Shown here in pieces: positions 14,480 through 27,700 of a DNA stretch of 64,000 bases (the stretch's first letter is position 1; every line of letters begins with the position of its first letter). Both the position numbers and the translations under genes were made by a program. The stretch covers positions 210,570-274,569 of the forward strand of contig QJNS01000093.1 of the NCBI GenBank assembly GCA_004154925.1. Reading direction: 5' to 3'. The notes beneath the pieces are model-generated. The model searched no databases. It worked only from the letters and a program-made list of their open reading frames with translations, and was not told where the DNA came from. This DNA is from Monosporascus cannonballus. Lineage: Eukaryota > Ascomycota > Sordariomycetes > Xylariales.

Positions 14480-14600
14480 AACGGATTTACTTAGTATCTA
14501 ATTAAGTGGAAAAAGTACCCGGATTCCGAAAATATCTGGGAACCCGATAAAAACCTTATTAGCGCCTAACGCCTGTTAAAAAAATTTTACCAATAACGGC
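14480..14600 (+). pseudogene. Chromodomain remnant of element 2
   Basis: In frame, this reads NGFT-stop-YLIKWKKYPDSENIWEPDKNLISA-stop. The pattern Y-L-V/I-K-W...Y-P-D-S-E-N-x-W-E-P is the core of a chromodomain, which binds methylated histone H3 and in chromoviruses directs integration to heterochromatin. The two stops are TAG/TAA, consistent with C-to-T or G-to-A change of CAG/TGG-type codons. Equivalent degraded copies occur on the minus strand near 2085-2150, 25390-25480, 50600-50690 and 63260-63335. Confidence 0.88.
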
Positions 14601-15159
14601 GGAATTACCCGAAATAATAATATTTTAATTTATAAGATTTAAAGAAAAAAACCCTTAGTTTATTATATTCCAATTAATAACGTTTATCCTTTTTAAGGCC
14701 TAAACCTTAATTACGGATTTTAATTCCAATTACGTAAAGTTATTGGAATTATTTAAGGATTAAAAGGTACGATTAATAAATTTCGTACCCTAAGATTAAT
14801 AATGTTGGCGCTAACGACGTATACAAAAAAGACGTATAAAAGCTTTAAATAAAGATTTTTCGGTTGTTAATTTTTTTTTTAAATTTTTTCGATTTTGCGA
14901 TATGGCCATTAATTATGGAAATAGGGATTTTTATCCCGTTATACGAATAATCGCGACGGACATATTCTTTATAACGAAAAACCCCATTTATTATTTGGTA
15001 ATTAAGCTGCCGAACAGAACAAAAAAAATAAGGTATCGCATCAAAATTTTCGAGTTTAATTAAATTAGCTAAAGTAAGTCGTTATTCGGATTTGCGAGAA
15101 CGACGTTTAGATACACCGGAAGACATGTTAAGGGCAAAGTTTTGGGAAAGAGGAGATCG

Positions 15160-15546
15160 TGTTATGACCTAACAAGCCACGGCCTTTAAAAACGGTCGTA
15201 ATAGAAAAGGCTAAGAAAACTATGTGGATTAGGTTACGTAACGGATTATTAACTTTTTGGTAATAAGCCAGTAAGCCGGATTACTAACTTACTAGTAATA
15301 AGTTAATAAGCCGGATTACCAACTTATTAGTAGTAATCTAGCAAATGGAATAAGGATATATATTTTTATTATTTCCATAATTTAGATAGTATTAGTTTGT
15401 AATAATAATTTGTTACCTAAGGCACCCTTAGTATCACGAGACGTAATATCTTACTGTATTTATTGCTCAGATTCCCACGATACTCCTGCCAATATAAACC
15501 CGTCAACTTAAGCTTTAATAGTTGGTTAAACCCCATAGCCGTCATA
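15160..15546 (+). repeat. 3' LTR of element 2
   Basis: 387-bp LTR starting TGTTATGACCTAACAAGCC and ending in GTCATA. It is 35 bp longer than its partner because it holds two full 35-bp units (15243-15277 and 15278-15312) plus a partial third. The outer end (about 15410-15546) is nearly unmutated. Confidence 0.9.
15243..15345. repeat. 35-bp tandem repeat inside the 3' LTR of element 2
   Basis: Units begin ggatta and end aataagcc/gtaagcc. Two complete units and one partial unit of about 33 bp are present here, against one complete and one partial unit at 8998-9065 in the other LTR of the same element. Confidence 0.85.
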
Positions 15547-15551
15547 ATTAT
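15547..15551. repeat. Target-site duplication, right copy (element 2)
   Basis: ATTAT immediately after the GCCGTCATA end of the 3' LTR; identical to 8910-8914. Confidence 0.85.
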
Positions 15552-16642
15552 TAATAATTTAGTATACGAAAACCAGGGGAAATTATTCGTAACAAATAGT
15601 CAAAATAAATAATTACGGTCGGTCTATCGACGGATTGCCAAATTACCGTACAGTACGTTATAAAACGGGCGGGCGAACCGTTAACGCCGGGACCGTATAA
15701 TAAAATATTTATTATATTTATCAAATTTTAAAAAAAAATATTTAATTAATACTTATATTTAAAGCGGCTACCCGGGGCGTAACCCGGAAATTATGACGGT
15801 ACGGTATTATAACATATAATAATTATTCTGGATGGTATTTATTTTTGATAAATAAGTATAATTAATAATAAACTATAATGAAAATAAGGCGATTTGTGGT
15901 ATTAAGCGTAAAATAATACGGGTTTTGCCGGAATACGTAAAGAAAATAATAATAACGTATGACATATAATTATGATTTTTCGAAAAATATTAACCGTATA
16001 AGGCCTATCGACGTCGTTTTTATTACCGTTAGCGTTGCCGTTATTAAAAGCACAATTAGGGAAAAACCGGCGAAAAAACAGTTACAAAATAATACATTTA
16101 AGTAATTAACGTTAATAACGGGCCCGTATTTCGGCGTAAAATTAACGGTAACCAATTAGCGATACGTTATTATTAAATTAAGTTGTAAAATCCGCCGTTT
16201 AATTATATAGTAATTCGAAGTTAATATAAACAAAAATAACGAAAATAATTACTAAGCGGCGGACGGCGAAACAAAAACGGTAACGGCGGCAAATACGAAA
16301 TTTTTATAACTGTCGAAACGAAAAACCGGCGCAAAATAAAATATATCTAGGATTTATAAAAAACGTACGGTAACATTATTATATAATAATATTCAACGTG
16401 AAATATCGGGTTTTTTAAATAATTATAATTATAAATAATTATTAATTATTGCAAAATTAAACCGTTTTAATATTAATATTTAAATTTTAACGTCGGTAAA
16501 AATGGATCGTTATTTTTATCGTTTTACGAAAAAGGCGAAACTGGAAAAAAGCCGGTAACGGCAAAAACCGTAAGGGTTTGTAAAACGTAAGTTATTAAGA
16601 CGGTAAGCGTTAACGGCGAAAATAATAGCAATCTGCCTTACG
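15552..16642. other. AT-rich hypermutated spacer
   Basis: No recognisable gene. CpG-retaining sequence typical of the blocks; in 16261-16320, 8 of 11 C are followed by G. The small minus-strand frame at 15970-16155 has no visible domain. It is interrupted at 16648 by the copia element and probably resumes at 22115. Confidence 0.6.
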
Positions 16643-16647
16643 ATAAC
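16643..16647. repeat. Target-site duplication, left copy (copia element)
   Basis: ATAAC directly before TGTCAG; identical to 22115-22119. Confidence 0.87.
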
Positions 16648-16810
16648 TGTCAGCTAGCAGCGGGTGTTTTAGTACCCCATATACGGAACATTCCCTCTGA
16701 TCGGAATATATATGTTCCGGGACTAGATCACCTTAAAGTGCAATGCGCGTTTTAAAATACTTATAACTAGTTATTAATACATACATGATTAATATCCCTT
16801 ATATTATTAA
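16648..16810 (+). repeat. 5' LTR of the copia element
   Basis: 163 bp, starting TGTCAGCTAGCAG. The outer (left) end is well preserved; the inner end is mutated (cttataactagttatt against cctgcaactagttatc in the 3' LTR). Confidence 0.92.
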
Positions 16811-19800
16811 TTAAAATTGTTATGCGTTTAATTAAGGCATATATTAATTAATTAATTTTTACTAAAATAATATAAGTTATATATTAATTATAATTATCGA
16901 AATACGCTAATATTAATAATAATAATGGTACCGTTGACATCTTTTATTATTTACAAAGGATTTAAGGACTGGGATCGTATTGAAGGCGAATTTTAATTTA
17001 ATATATATGCGTTCGATATTTAGAATTATATCAATTTTGATTAAAATCTTTAGTGGCTTATTAAACCTATAAAATTTAATTCAATTTTTTACTTGAAAAA
17101 ACGATTCGGTTATACGATACGAATTAATACCCTAAACGGTTTTTCGTCCATATTTATATTCTCCGGAAAAGCTATCGAAAAAATCGATTATACCAGTTAC
17201 TTAACGAATACCTTTAAGATAACGACCGAAAGTAAACAAACTTACAATTAGAACTTTACGGCGTATACTTACAAAAATCGGAAATACGATATTTTTCGCA
17301 ATAACATTAACCATCTTAACACATAAATTTTAAAATCCATATTTTCGATAATTAAAAAACAACTTCTTTTTCAGAAGAAACCTACGAAAATAATATACCA
17401 GCCTGGGCGAATTAAGTAAGGTATACAATAGCAGGTTTTTAATTAATACTTAACGAAAATATTGCGAAAAGTTAAAATACATTTTGAAATTTGTTAAAAA
17501 ATTAAACGAATAAATTATAAGATAACAAAAAACTATAACCTTAAAATAGTGACATAAAATTTTAAAAACGAAAACGATAATTGTGTAAATTAATAACCTT
17601 TATATAATATTAGCTCTGATATTTAAAATATAAATTACCACGTTTCAAACGGTAAAAAAAGCCGAGATCGATAAGGGTATAATTAATTTTCCAAGAACGG
17701 CAATTCATTTTCTAGATTATTAGATTATGGCCTATTTTGTATTTATATAACGAAATATTAAAGTAAATGTTTAACGCTTTACGGGATACTTATAAATTTT
17801 CTCAATTAAGACAAATTTAATCAAAAAGTTCTCAAAAATATTAACCTTTAACCGCGAAAAGAATTTAAGCTATAGGCCGAAACGAAATAATTATAAAAGT
17901 TCTTATACGTATCGAAGCAATAATAAGCGAAAACGTTAGAAATTAAACCTACAAAGTATCCGTTATAAAACGTACTTAATTAGTTACCATACATTATTTA
18001 ATTGTTATTATGTATTTTTTGGAAAAACCTTAAAAGGTTTCCGTTTTAACGATAAAGTGGTAACATATATTTAAGGACCAATTTTTGCCAATTAGTTTTT
18101 AATAGAAGAAATCGACCGCCTATTGAAAACTATAGAAAACCTTATTGTACAAAAGATAAATTAACTTTTAACAGGAGTTCAACAAATACTGGTATGTTTT
18201 TGAATTATTAATTAATATAACGCTATAAGGATTTTATTTTACCCCTTAAGGAATTTAGCCATTTTAGATTAAAGATTTATAATATATATTTTTATTTTAA
18301 TTAGCAAATTTTTAAAGTTTACACTTATCGTATAAAGTAGCGGGATATATATACATAATAGCTTTATCCCGATTAAAAGTACGGAAAAATGAATGTAATT
18401 TTTCGAAGTTTTAACGATACGAAAGCGTTACGTGTATACGACGTAATATATTGCGAAAATTTTAAATATAATTTGGTATTTTTCCGGCAGTTCCGGAAAA
18501 AAGGTTATTAATAAGATAATCGAAAAACCAATACTTTTATTCGAAATAAATATAATTAAGTAATTCTTGCATTAATAAACAAATTTATATCTTTTATTAT
18601 CGAAACTATTAATATAATAATTACTTATATAGTTTTAATAATTTATAAACGAAATATTAATGCGTAAATAATAAAATTATTACGAATTAATAACGGTATT
18701 ATATAATATTTATAATTAAATTATTTAAATCCCGAAATAATTACTTAATTACATTCCTATACAAAAAGAATCCGCTAAAAGGATCTTATAATAATCGAAT
18801 ATCAAATATATAGCAAGGCGAAAGCTAAAAGATTAATACGCTGTAAACCAAAAAAAGAAATATCTCGATTAAGACAAAGAAATAGTTATCGATTTTACAA
18901 ACTTTGAAAAAAAAACTTAAAAAATATAAATACGTTGTATTTGCTACCGATAAATACTTAAGTTTTATCTAGGATATGTATTTTCAAAACCGAATATAAA
19001 ATATATTAATTATAATATTTCGATATTTTTTAAAAGTTGTAAAAAACCAAAACAAAATCTTTTTATAAGTAATCGAATACGATAGCGAAACCTTAAAAAA
19101 TTATTAATTTCGAAATATATTTTAATAGCTTTTTTAAATATTAAACTTAAACCTTTAATATTATATATCCAGATATAGAACGGAATTATAAAATTTTAAA
19201 AAAAATATAATTAAAAAAATATAATTATAATACGAAATATTATTAAGTTATTTTCGTTCTTAATCGTATATATCCTTAGAATAGCAATGTACCCATATAA
19301 CCGTATTTTTAAACATGTACCTTTTCGACAAAATTTATATAAGATTTATTATATTTAACTAATATATAAAAATATCATTATAATGATTAATTAAAAACCT
19401 TAATAAGCTTATTTACAGGGATATGGCTATATAACTTACGTTATAATATTTACCGCCATAAAACATAAAGATTTTGAAAGTTAAGTCTTAAAGCGTAAAT
19501 TAATTATTTCGTTAATTACCGATTTACGAATATTTTTAAAATTTAGAACTTTTTAATTAATAAGGTGACTATTATTCAAAATATATAATTTTACAAAAAG
19601 GTTGCCTTTTCAAATAATATAGAAAGATAATTATAAAAGTTGTTTCAATAAATAAAAATATTTGATTAAAACGATAATTGTTGAATTTATATATAAAAAA
19701 AGATAACAACCTAAATAAAATAATTTAGTTATCGATTAAACAAAGGGAATAATTTTAAAAAATTACTAATAAAAAATACGTACGGAATAAAACAAAATAA

Positions 19801-21951
19801 CCTTATTTATAAAGGATTAATTATCCTTATACGACCGTAATATTCAAATTATTTCCCTTTTTTAGATTATTACCGTTACTAATATCTGCCCTAATAATTA
19901 TTACGATTATTACACTGACGGAAGAAATAAAAGTAATCTTAGGCTCCTTTTTATTATTTAACCCAAAATAATAATAAATGATAAAATTACCTTACGGGTT
20001 ATAAACGTAACCTCCTTATATGTTTCGTATTAAGAAGATATTATCTAAAACGAATATAAAATATAGAAAACCGTATTTAATATAAGACGTTTAACCCCCT
20101 TTATTAATACGTATAATAACCGGCCGCTAAAATGCGGAAATTTAAGAAATTTAATTACCTAAAATACGTAATATATTAATTCAAAAAGTAATAATATTTT
20201 AATATGTAAAAGAATATTTAAAGTATAGAATTAAATATATAAACGTAATTTATTGCTACTGCCGCAAAGTCATAAAAAGCTAAATATATATCTATTAAAG
20301 AAAGTATTCCGTAAAATCTAAAAAGCTTATTTGCAAAATTAAATAAGAAAATATAATCCTGGAAAATTGTGAATTAGTTTTCTGTTCAAAAGGAATATGT
20401 TTTAAAATATATATAGATTTACGTTTATAAATTTAATTAATAAAATTAATTTTAAAGATATAAGGCCCGTTTTATCGCATAAAGCGATTAATAATTTAAA
20501 ACTATTTATGGCGATATATATATAATTATTTTCATTAAAAGGTCGTTTAAAATTTTATTCGTTATTACAGTTAAGTTCAATTTAAAATTTAAGCAATATA
20601 ACATTTTTAAATATTTTTATAAATATTAACTTATTTTACGAAATATATATAAAAACGCTCTTAAGATATCCGTAACGTAACAAAATTTCCTAATTAGGAA
20701 AATATTATATGAATTAACGGAATTATTTTTGTTATAATAGAAAAACTTTAATAAAACGTTTAAAAAATTAAAAGTTAACCTTATTTCTGACGAACCGTAT
20801 TATTTTATTTTTTAAAAGATATTGATCATTTTTTATAAACGATATTATTACAGCATATCGCGAAAGAAATTAAGATCTCGTCGACCAGTTAATTTAACAA
20901 ATATAAAAACGGTATATTTTAAAAAGAAATAAAATTTTATAATAATTTTTCGGTATCAAAATAATTAAAGATATACTTAATAAAAAATGGTTGTTTTAAT
21001 CCGATCTTATAAATAAACTAATTAATTTAATACCTAAAGAAATTTAAATAATCTCTTAAAAATACTGACAATTAACATTAAGTTATTGCGAAATCCTAAT
21101 TTGGCCTATTTAGGATTTATTAATAAATATTAGAAAAAATTAGTTTTATAATTTTTATAATAATTAATATGTAACCTAATATATCTTTTGCGGTATTCCG
21201 ATTTATCTAATTTAATCGAAATCCTAATAACGCATATTTTAAAGTTACCGACCGAATTATATTATATCTAATCGGAATTAAAGCGTTAAGGTTATAATTC
21301 GGAAATAAGAATTTATTAAATATTTAAAATAACATCTTTTTCGCAGATAATATAATCGATTAAAAACTTTTGTAAATTTATATCATAAAATTAATAAAAG
21401 ATATAATAAAATAATAAGCGAATAAATAAAATATAATCGTTACTTTTATAATAAAAATCAAAATATTATTTTTAATGTAAATTAAAAAGAAAATCCTTTT
21501 TAATTTTTGATTAATTAAAAAATGAAGAATTACCTTATATATAAAACCGTTAAATATATGGTATAATAATTAATACAGTATACGGCTTACTAACGCCGAT
21601 ATTATTTTATTTATAACAAAATTATCATATATAAATATATATAATTATTAATTATAATAAACCGCAAAAAAGGATTTAATCAAAATCGATTATACGTTTA
21701 TAGGCGATATATAAATTAACGGTTTAATAAAAACCTTATTATGTAAATCTTATAATACTTTAAAAAATAATTAATATTAATAAATATGACGAAAAACTTC
21801 GACTAGCAGGAAAATGCTTTATAAAAGATTTTTAAGAAAAGATTAACTAATTAAGAAAATTTAATTATCGGAAAAGAACTAAAATAAATAATTATGGCTT
21901 TAAAAGATATAATAATAAATACCGTAAATGTTTTAAACTATTAAGGGGGTA

Positions 21952-22114
21952 TATTAACTAGCAGGGGGTACTTTAGCACCCTATATACGGAAAATTCCCT
22001 TTGATCGGAATATATATATTCCGGAACTAGATCACCTTAAAGTGCAGTGCGCGTTCTAGAGCACCTGCAACTAGTTATCAATACACACACAACTGATATC
22101 CCTTATATCTGACA
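21952..22114 (+). repeat. 3' LTR of the copia element
   Basis: 163 bp, starting TATTAACTAGCAG (mutated TGTCAG) and ending in the intact CTGACA. Here the inner left end is mutated and the outer right end preserved, the mirror image of the 5' LTR. Confidence 0.92.
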
Positions 22115-22119
22115 ATAAC
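22115..22119. repeat. Target-site duplication, right copy (copia element)
   Basis: ATAAC directly after CTGACA; identical to 16643-16647. Confidence 0.87.
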
Positions 22120-24359
22120 GGCCGTTATAAAAAAAACAACGGTAATCGGGCCGGGCGGCAATAACGAAAAAAAAGCCAAATTAATATTAAAACTGGTTTT
22201 TGTAAGTTATTCGGAAAAAATGCTTATTAGTAATTACTTAAATAACGGAATAAGGTAGCTCAGATTATAACGTTTTAAAACGGGCAGATATTAATTATAA
22301 TTTTATTAACGGACGGCCAAAAGAAATTTTTTTATTTTACCGCTAGCAGTAAAAAAGGTAAGTACGATAATAATAATACCGTTAGTTATAATAATAAATA
22401 AAATGGTTAAACCAGCGAAAACGTTCAGAATTAATTATATCCGGTAATAACAGGTAACGCGACCAAAACGGGATAAGCCGTTACGAAAAACGCGGCTGAT
22501 AATAGTTAATACCGATTAAGCCGGGGGCGACGAATTTATGGCGTATGTTAACGGTTTGCAGATACGGGGATTATTACGGTATATTTTTATCGATAAATAT
22601 TATACGATTATTATGGACGCCGGTTACCGGACGAAGTTAATAAAGTTAAAATGATGATACCGTTTTAACCGGCCCGTAATATTATTAATAATAACGTTAC
22701 CGGTACGTTTAAAAAGATAATTCCAGTAAAAGATAATAACCGGGGACGCCGATATCGTACGGGCGGCGACGGTTAAAAAAATATTGGGTACCGGGTTATA
22801 ACGGTAACGCAGGATAAAACGGCAATTAAGGACGAAATAATACGGACGATATTACGGCTGGAAAAAAAAGGATAAAAAACGGATAGAAAACAGAATATAT
22901 TACCGTACGAAAAAAATATATAAAGTATTAACAAAAAGATTAACATACACTGTTTACTATGGCGATATAACGGACGAAAATAAACGATAATAAGCATTAC
23001 GATAATAAGCCGAAACAAACGAGGAAAAAAAGCGAAAAAAAGTAATCATTAAATCACGGTAATAAGGTGATTAAAAACTGGCGTTATTATTCAAATTATC
23101 ATAGTAATAATATATACGAAACAGCCGTACGGATTTATAAATCTAGTGTAATAAATAAAATAAAGTAAATAACGTAATAATAAAATGATAAAATCGTTAA
23201 TCGTAACCGAGGGTAAAACGGCGTAATACGACCGGCAAACGGGCGACGGAAAATAATAAAACTGGTAAACGATAAAATAATTCGTAATTACCGTAAACTG
23301 TCGGCAAATAATCTTAGACGCGTTTATGGACAAATAAAAACGGGACTTATAGGAGATCGGCAAAGAAGGTTACAACCGGTATCGCCAAGGCGGCGCGGAA
23401 ATAAGCAGTCCGTGACGGAAGCCGGCGGCGCCTTCGGAATTAGAACAAAAGCCGGACCTAAAAAACCGGCTTAAGGAATAACGGAAAAAGAAATATTAAA
23501 AATAGGAGCAATATAGGAGTAGCTGCAGAAAATAAAAGAAAAATACGGGTTTGTTACGTTAAATAATATTGGTACGAATGGCGGAAAAATTACCGATTAC
23601 GGTACGAATATCTGCCGAAACGGTAACGTAAGGTTAAAAAGTTTAGGCGTAATAATAAAAAACATAGTTTACAGATTATAATTATTATTATCAATATAAG
23701 TTATTATAAACGTGGTATACTGTGGCGGCGGAAAATAATAATAGTAATAAGAAAAAAATGACTTATATAAAAACGGATTAAGTATTACAGGTAATAATAT
23801 TAATACGCCAAAACGAAACGTTAAAAGGTTAAATACGGAAAAGGTTCGGGGTTAATATAAAGGCAAAAGCGGAATATATAAAATAAATGAGACATTGACG
23901 GCAAATATATAACGAAAAAATAACGTACGGATTAACGGTATAAGTTTTTATGGTGAATAAATTTTATTAAATATTTTATTACATTACGTAATTTTACTTA
24001 ACCATCAAAACCTAAATATAACTATAATAATGATAATAATAATAAAAGTTTTTCTTTTTATTTTTTAATAAAAGGAATTTTTTAAAACAAAATTAAAAAT
24101 ATACAAAATATAAAAATATAAAACTATAAAACAAAATTAAAAGTATAAAAACTTTTAAATGTTTTAAAGAATTTAAAACATTTAAAACATTTAAAAACTT
24201 AAGAAAACTAAGAAATTTAAAAAATTTGAAACTTTTAAAATATTTACAATATTTAACGAATTTCAAAAATGTTAAAAATTCCAAAAAATATAAAGAATTT
24301 TTTTTTAAAAAAAAGAAAAAAGGAAAAACGGAGAAAGAAAAAGCAAAAGATCAAAATGC
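22120..24359. other. AT-rich hypermutated spacer with low-complexity A/T repeats
   Basis: No gene recognised. Up to about 23,950 the sequence is CpG-retaining hypermutated DNA of unknown origin, with short frames on the minus strand (22773-23018, 23091-23363) that show no domain. From about 24,055 to 24,345 it is a degenerate A-rich simple repeat with motifs such as atttaaaac repeated, ending in a purine-rich stretch before the element 3 LTR. Confidence 0.55.
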
Positions 24360-24723
24360 CCTTAATCGTACGGGTTTATGATAGCAGAAGTATCGTAGGA
24401 TTCTAAGTAATAGATATAATAACGTATTACGTTTCGTAATACCAAGAGTGCCTTAGATAACGATGTTTTATTGTAAACTAAAGTTATCTAAATTATAGCA
24501 ATAATAAGCGTATTATATTTGGATATAGTTATCAGTTACCGTTTGGTTTATTATAATTTCGTAATATTCCAATAATTCTAACCTTCGTAGATTTTATCAA
24601 ATTCTAGTAATTTTAATTTTAATGGAGTTTGCAAAATCCTAATAATTCTGTTATGTAACCTTTTTTTCGTGCTTTACTTCCTTTGACTATTTCCGGCTGT
24701 ATTAAAGATGTTAGGTTATAATA
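24360..24723 (-). repeat. 3' LTR of element 3, truncated
   Basis: Matches 30710-31069 from the cttaatcgtacgg block to the GTTATAATA end. The first about 38 bp present at 30672-30709 are absent, replaced by purine-rich sequence. Confidence 0.82.
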
Positions 24724-27700
24724 TGATTTTCCATTTTTTAGTATTTTCGTTCTCAATATTTATCCGTAAATATTTAATTTATCATAACGAGTCGTATTAA
24801 GAAATACGCTAACCCTTTGTCCAGAGCAAAAACCGCTTAGCGTAATTCTTCGATTACCGCAGTACTTTTCGTTAACCTTATCGAAATAACGTCTTATTTT
24901 TATTATAAGCGAAAAGAACTAAAATACAAATTATTAAAAAACGATTTTTTTCGTTATTCATCCTATATCAAAAATAATTAATCTAATTATGACGTACGTA
25001 ATCTAAGCCTAGAATAATTACAACGTATTATTATTTAATACCGAAAACTTATGCTGGAACAAAAAGCCGACAAAAAAATATTAACCAGATTAACGTTTAT
25101 TTACGCTGTTTGCGTAAATAACAAAGAATATGGTATAACAAAATAATGAAAATTATGTCCCATAATATCGATAATCTGGAAAAATTGGAAAAGTTGGAAC
25201 ATCAAGAATAACAGGCCGAACTAGAGGTTACTAAGATTATATTGGCAAAGGCCGCGCTTCCTTTCGGCTGGTCCGACCTTAAATCCACCTATTGGTCGTC
25301 TATTAACTAGGGGATTTTCGACTTGCCGATTTCGGCGTTACTGGTGAAAAATTTTTAATAGGCGTTAGGCGCCCATGAGGATTTTGGCGGGTTCCCAGGT
25401 ATTTTCGAAATCCGGATATTTTTTTTATTTAATTACGTACTAGGTAAGGCCGTTTTATTTCCGTATATCGAAAACTTTCTTTTCTTTATATACCTATTCG
25501 TTTTTCATTATTATATCGTTTTATATCGTACATATTTTAATTATATTTATTATTAATTCAAATAAAAAAATATAAAAAATCGTATAAAATTTAATTTTTA
25601 ATCCAAGTTTTAATTAGTAATTATTTTCTGAGATTTTCTTGATGATTTTATATATATCTATATATTCGAAATCGAATTTTTTATTAGGTCGTTTTATTTG
25701 GACGTTTTTAATAACGAGGAAAATTATTTTCTTTTTTTGAAACTTAATTCTTTTGATTTTTTTGATTATAATATTTACTTATCTGATTATATACGAATTT
25801 CAGTTTTATTTTTATTTCCTAATATAATTATCGTAATTATTTTAACGTAAAAATATTTTAATATTAATTAAACCGTTAATACGTATTTTTTTGTAAGTTT
25901 TTAAAATAATATCAAAATTTACGTTTGTAAATATTATTTTGATATTATCATTATAATTAATATTATTAGCTAATTATAGAATTAATAATTTTTAACCTAA
26001 TTATTTAGTTTGTAATTAATATAATATCGGAAGTAAGTTTCCAATAATTTAATTGGTTCGTTTTATATATTTATTTATTTAAGGTTTAAATATAATAAAT
26101 CATTTGTAATTTAAGTTAATATATATTATAAGGCCTTATTAAAAGTTAGATATGAATATTAAGGTTTTATTTAAAATAATTCTTATTAATAATTTGAATA
26201 TATTAAAAATAAATCTAAAAGAATATATATTATTTGCTCGCCGTTTTGATTTTTATAATATAATAAAAAATAAGAATATTTAATTAATTAATTAATAATT
26301 ACGAAAATGCTATCGTAATATAATTTTATAATTAGATTTTTTGATATAGGAAATTTGATAATAAAATCGAATATAATTAAATATTATGTTTATTTTGCCA
26401 TTTGTAATAATTATAATTTTTCGTATGGCTTTTGTCGTCGAGCTTTTGTTCTGGCGTAAATATCGTATTACTATATGACTTTTTTACAGTTAATTTTATT
26501 TTAAAAAAGGAATATGTCCGTAAAAGCCGTTTTAAGGTTTCGTAAATCTCTGGATATCCGTATAGCTGATATTCGTATATGTTTAGTAATAAATCTTTTT
26601 GATATTTTTCTGAACTTTATATTTTGTCCGTTTTTAGTTTTTTAGAAAACCGTCGTTATATTACTGGATTTTCTGATGTATATTAAATAGTACTGCGCGA
26701 ATTATCGTAATCTGTCGCAGGCGTAAATATCTTTTTATAGTAGTATTAAAAATTATATGGCTAATTTTGAGCAATTTCTTTTCCAACTTTGGTCGTTTGC
26801 TTAAATTATTTGCTTTATTTTTTTTAATATTTTTTATAGATAATAACGAAATCAAAGTTCGCCAATTTCTCCACGTAACGACATTATCGTTTTATAAATC
26901 CTCTGGTCGTAATAAATCGGTTATGGTTTTAATAATCCCTATAAACCGTAACCTGGTATAAGTTTCCTTTCAAAAAATATCTAAAATTTCGGAATACCAT
27001 AATAAAACCATAAATTCTTTATCAGAAATACCGTAATTAAGTTTAACTACTTTTAATTTATATGAAAGAAATGTAATAAAATATAATTTGCTTTAATTAT
27101 TTCGTTATCCGATTATTACGTTTAATAGGGAATCCGAAATATCTATTTCTAATTTAATAAGGCGGGTTAAATCGTACATAATTAATTCTGGTTTGCTGGT
27201 AAATTATATCCTTAATATTTTAAAATACTCTTTTCGTTTCGGACGTTTATTTCAACCTTTTTATTTTTTTCGTAAAGTTCGTTAAAGTTATAATTATTTT
27301 GCTAAAGTTTCGCAAAAATTCCTTGTTGTAATTAGCGAATTTAAGAAACGCTTATACCTTTTAAACCGTAATTAACGTCTGCCATTTCATAATTGTAATA
27401 ACCTTTTTAGGGTTTATCTTAATATATTCTAAGATAATAATATATCCTAAATATTTTACTTATTATTCGTAAAATTCTTTTTTTCCGTATTATTAAATAA
27501 CCTTACGTTTTATAAAACTTAAAAAGCTTTATCAACGTAGTTTATATATGCTTTTTCCGTTTCTGAAAAAATAAGAATATCGTCGAGAGAGCAAACGACG
27601 AAAATGTCAAGGTATTCTCGTAATATATAGTTAATTATCCGTTAAAAGTTGCTAATACGTTCGTAAATTCTATTCATATAATTAAATATTTAAATAATCC

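Larger units (their letters stand above)
8915..15546 (+). mobile_element. RIP-degraded Ty3/gypsy chromovirus LTR retrotransposon (element 2)
   Basis: A 6.6-kb element with LTRs at 8915-9266 and 15160-15546 and a perfect ATTAT target duplication on both sides. Coding strand is plus. Recognisable order: RT box near 12331-12369 reading VICYLDNIFIFLE (second catalytic Asp is Asn), an integrase core fragment at 13584-13802, and a C-terminal chromodomain near 14480-14600 (YLIKWKKYPDSENIWEP, one in-frame stop before it). A purine tract, gggaaagaggagatcg, sits immediately before the 3' LTR, as expected of a polypurine tract, and confirms orientation. RT, then IN, then chromodomain is the Ty3/chromovirus order. 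Stops are frequent throughout, so it is inactive. Confidence 0.95.
16648..22114 (+). mobile_element. RIP-degraded Ty1/copia LTR retrotransposon
   Basis: A 5.47-kb element with two 163-bp LTRs (16648-16810, 21952-22114) and perfect ATAAC target duplications. LTR termini form the inverted repeat TGTCAG...CTGACA. Coding strand is plus: a ttaaggggg purine tract precedes the 3' LTR, and near 20456-20488 the frame reads RYKARFIA-stop-SD, the copia RT motif usually K-Y-K-A-R-L-V-A. About 115 codons later (20829-20870) it reads FFINDIITAYRER, corresponding to the YVDD active-site box with the first Asp changed to Asn. RT lying in the last third of the element fits the copia order gag-PR-IN-RT-RH. All frames are broken. 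Confidence 0.92.

Noticed and set aside
16648..22114. Possibility that the 163-bp pair is a solo-repeat or MITE pair
   Set aside because: Copia RT motifs, a purine tract and one shared ATAAC duplication show it is a single LTR element.
24093..24284. 63-codon frame with repeated FLKF-like segments
   Set aside because: It is the translation of a degenerate A-rich simple repeat.
26661..26961. Overlapping frames on both strands in element 3
   Set aside because: They lie within the broken pol region of the retrotransposon and overlap each other; no domain in either.
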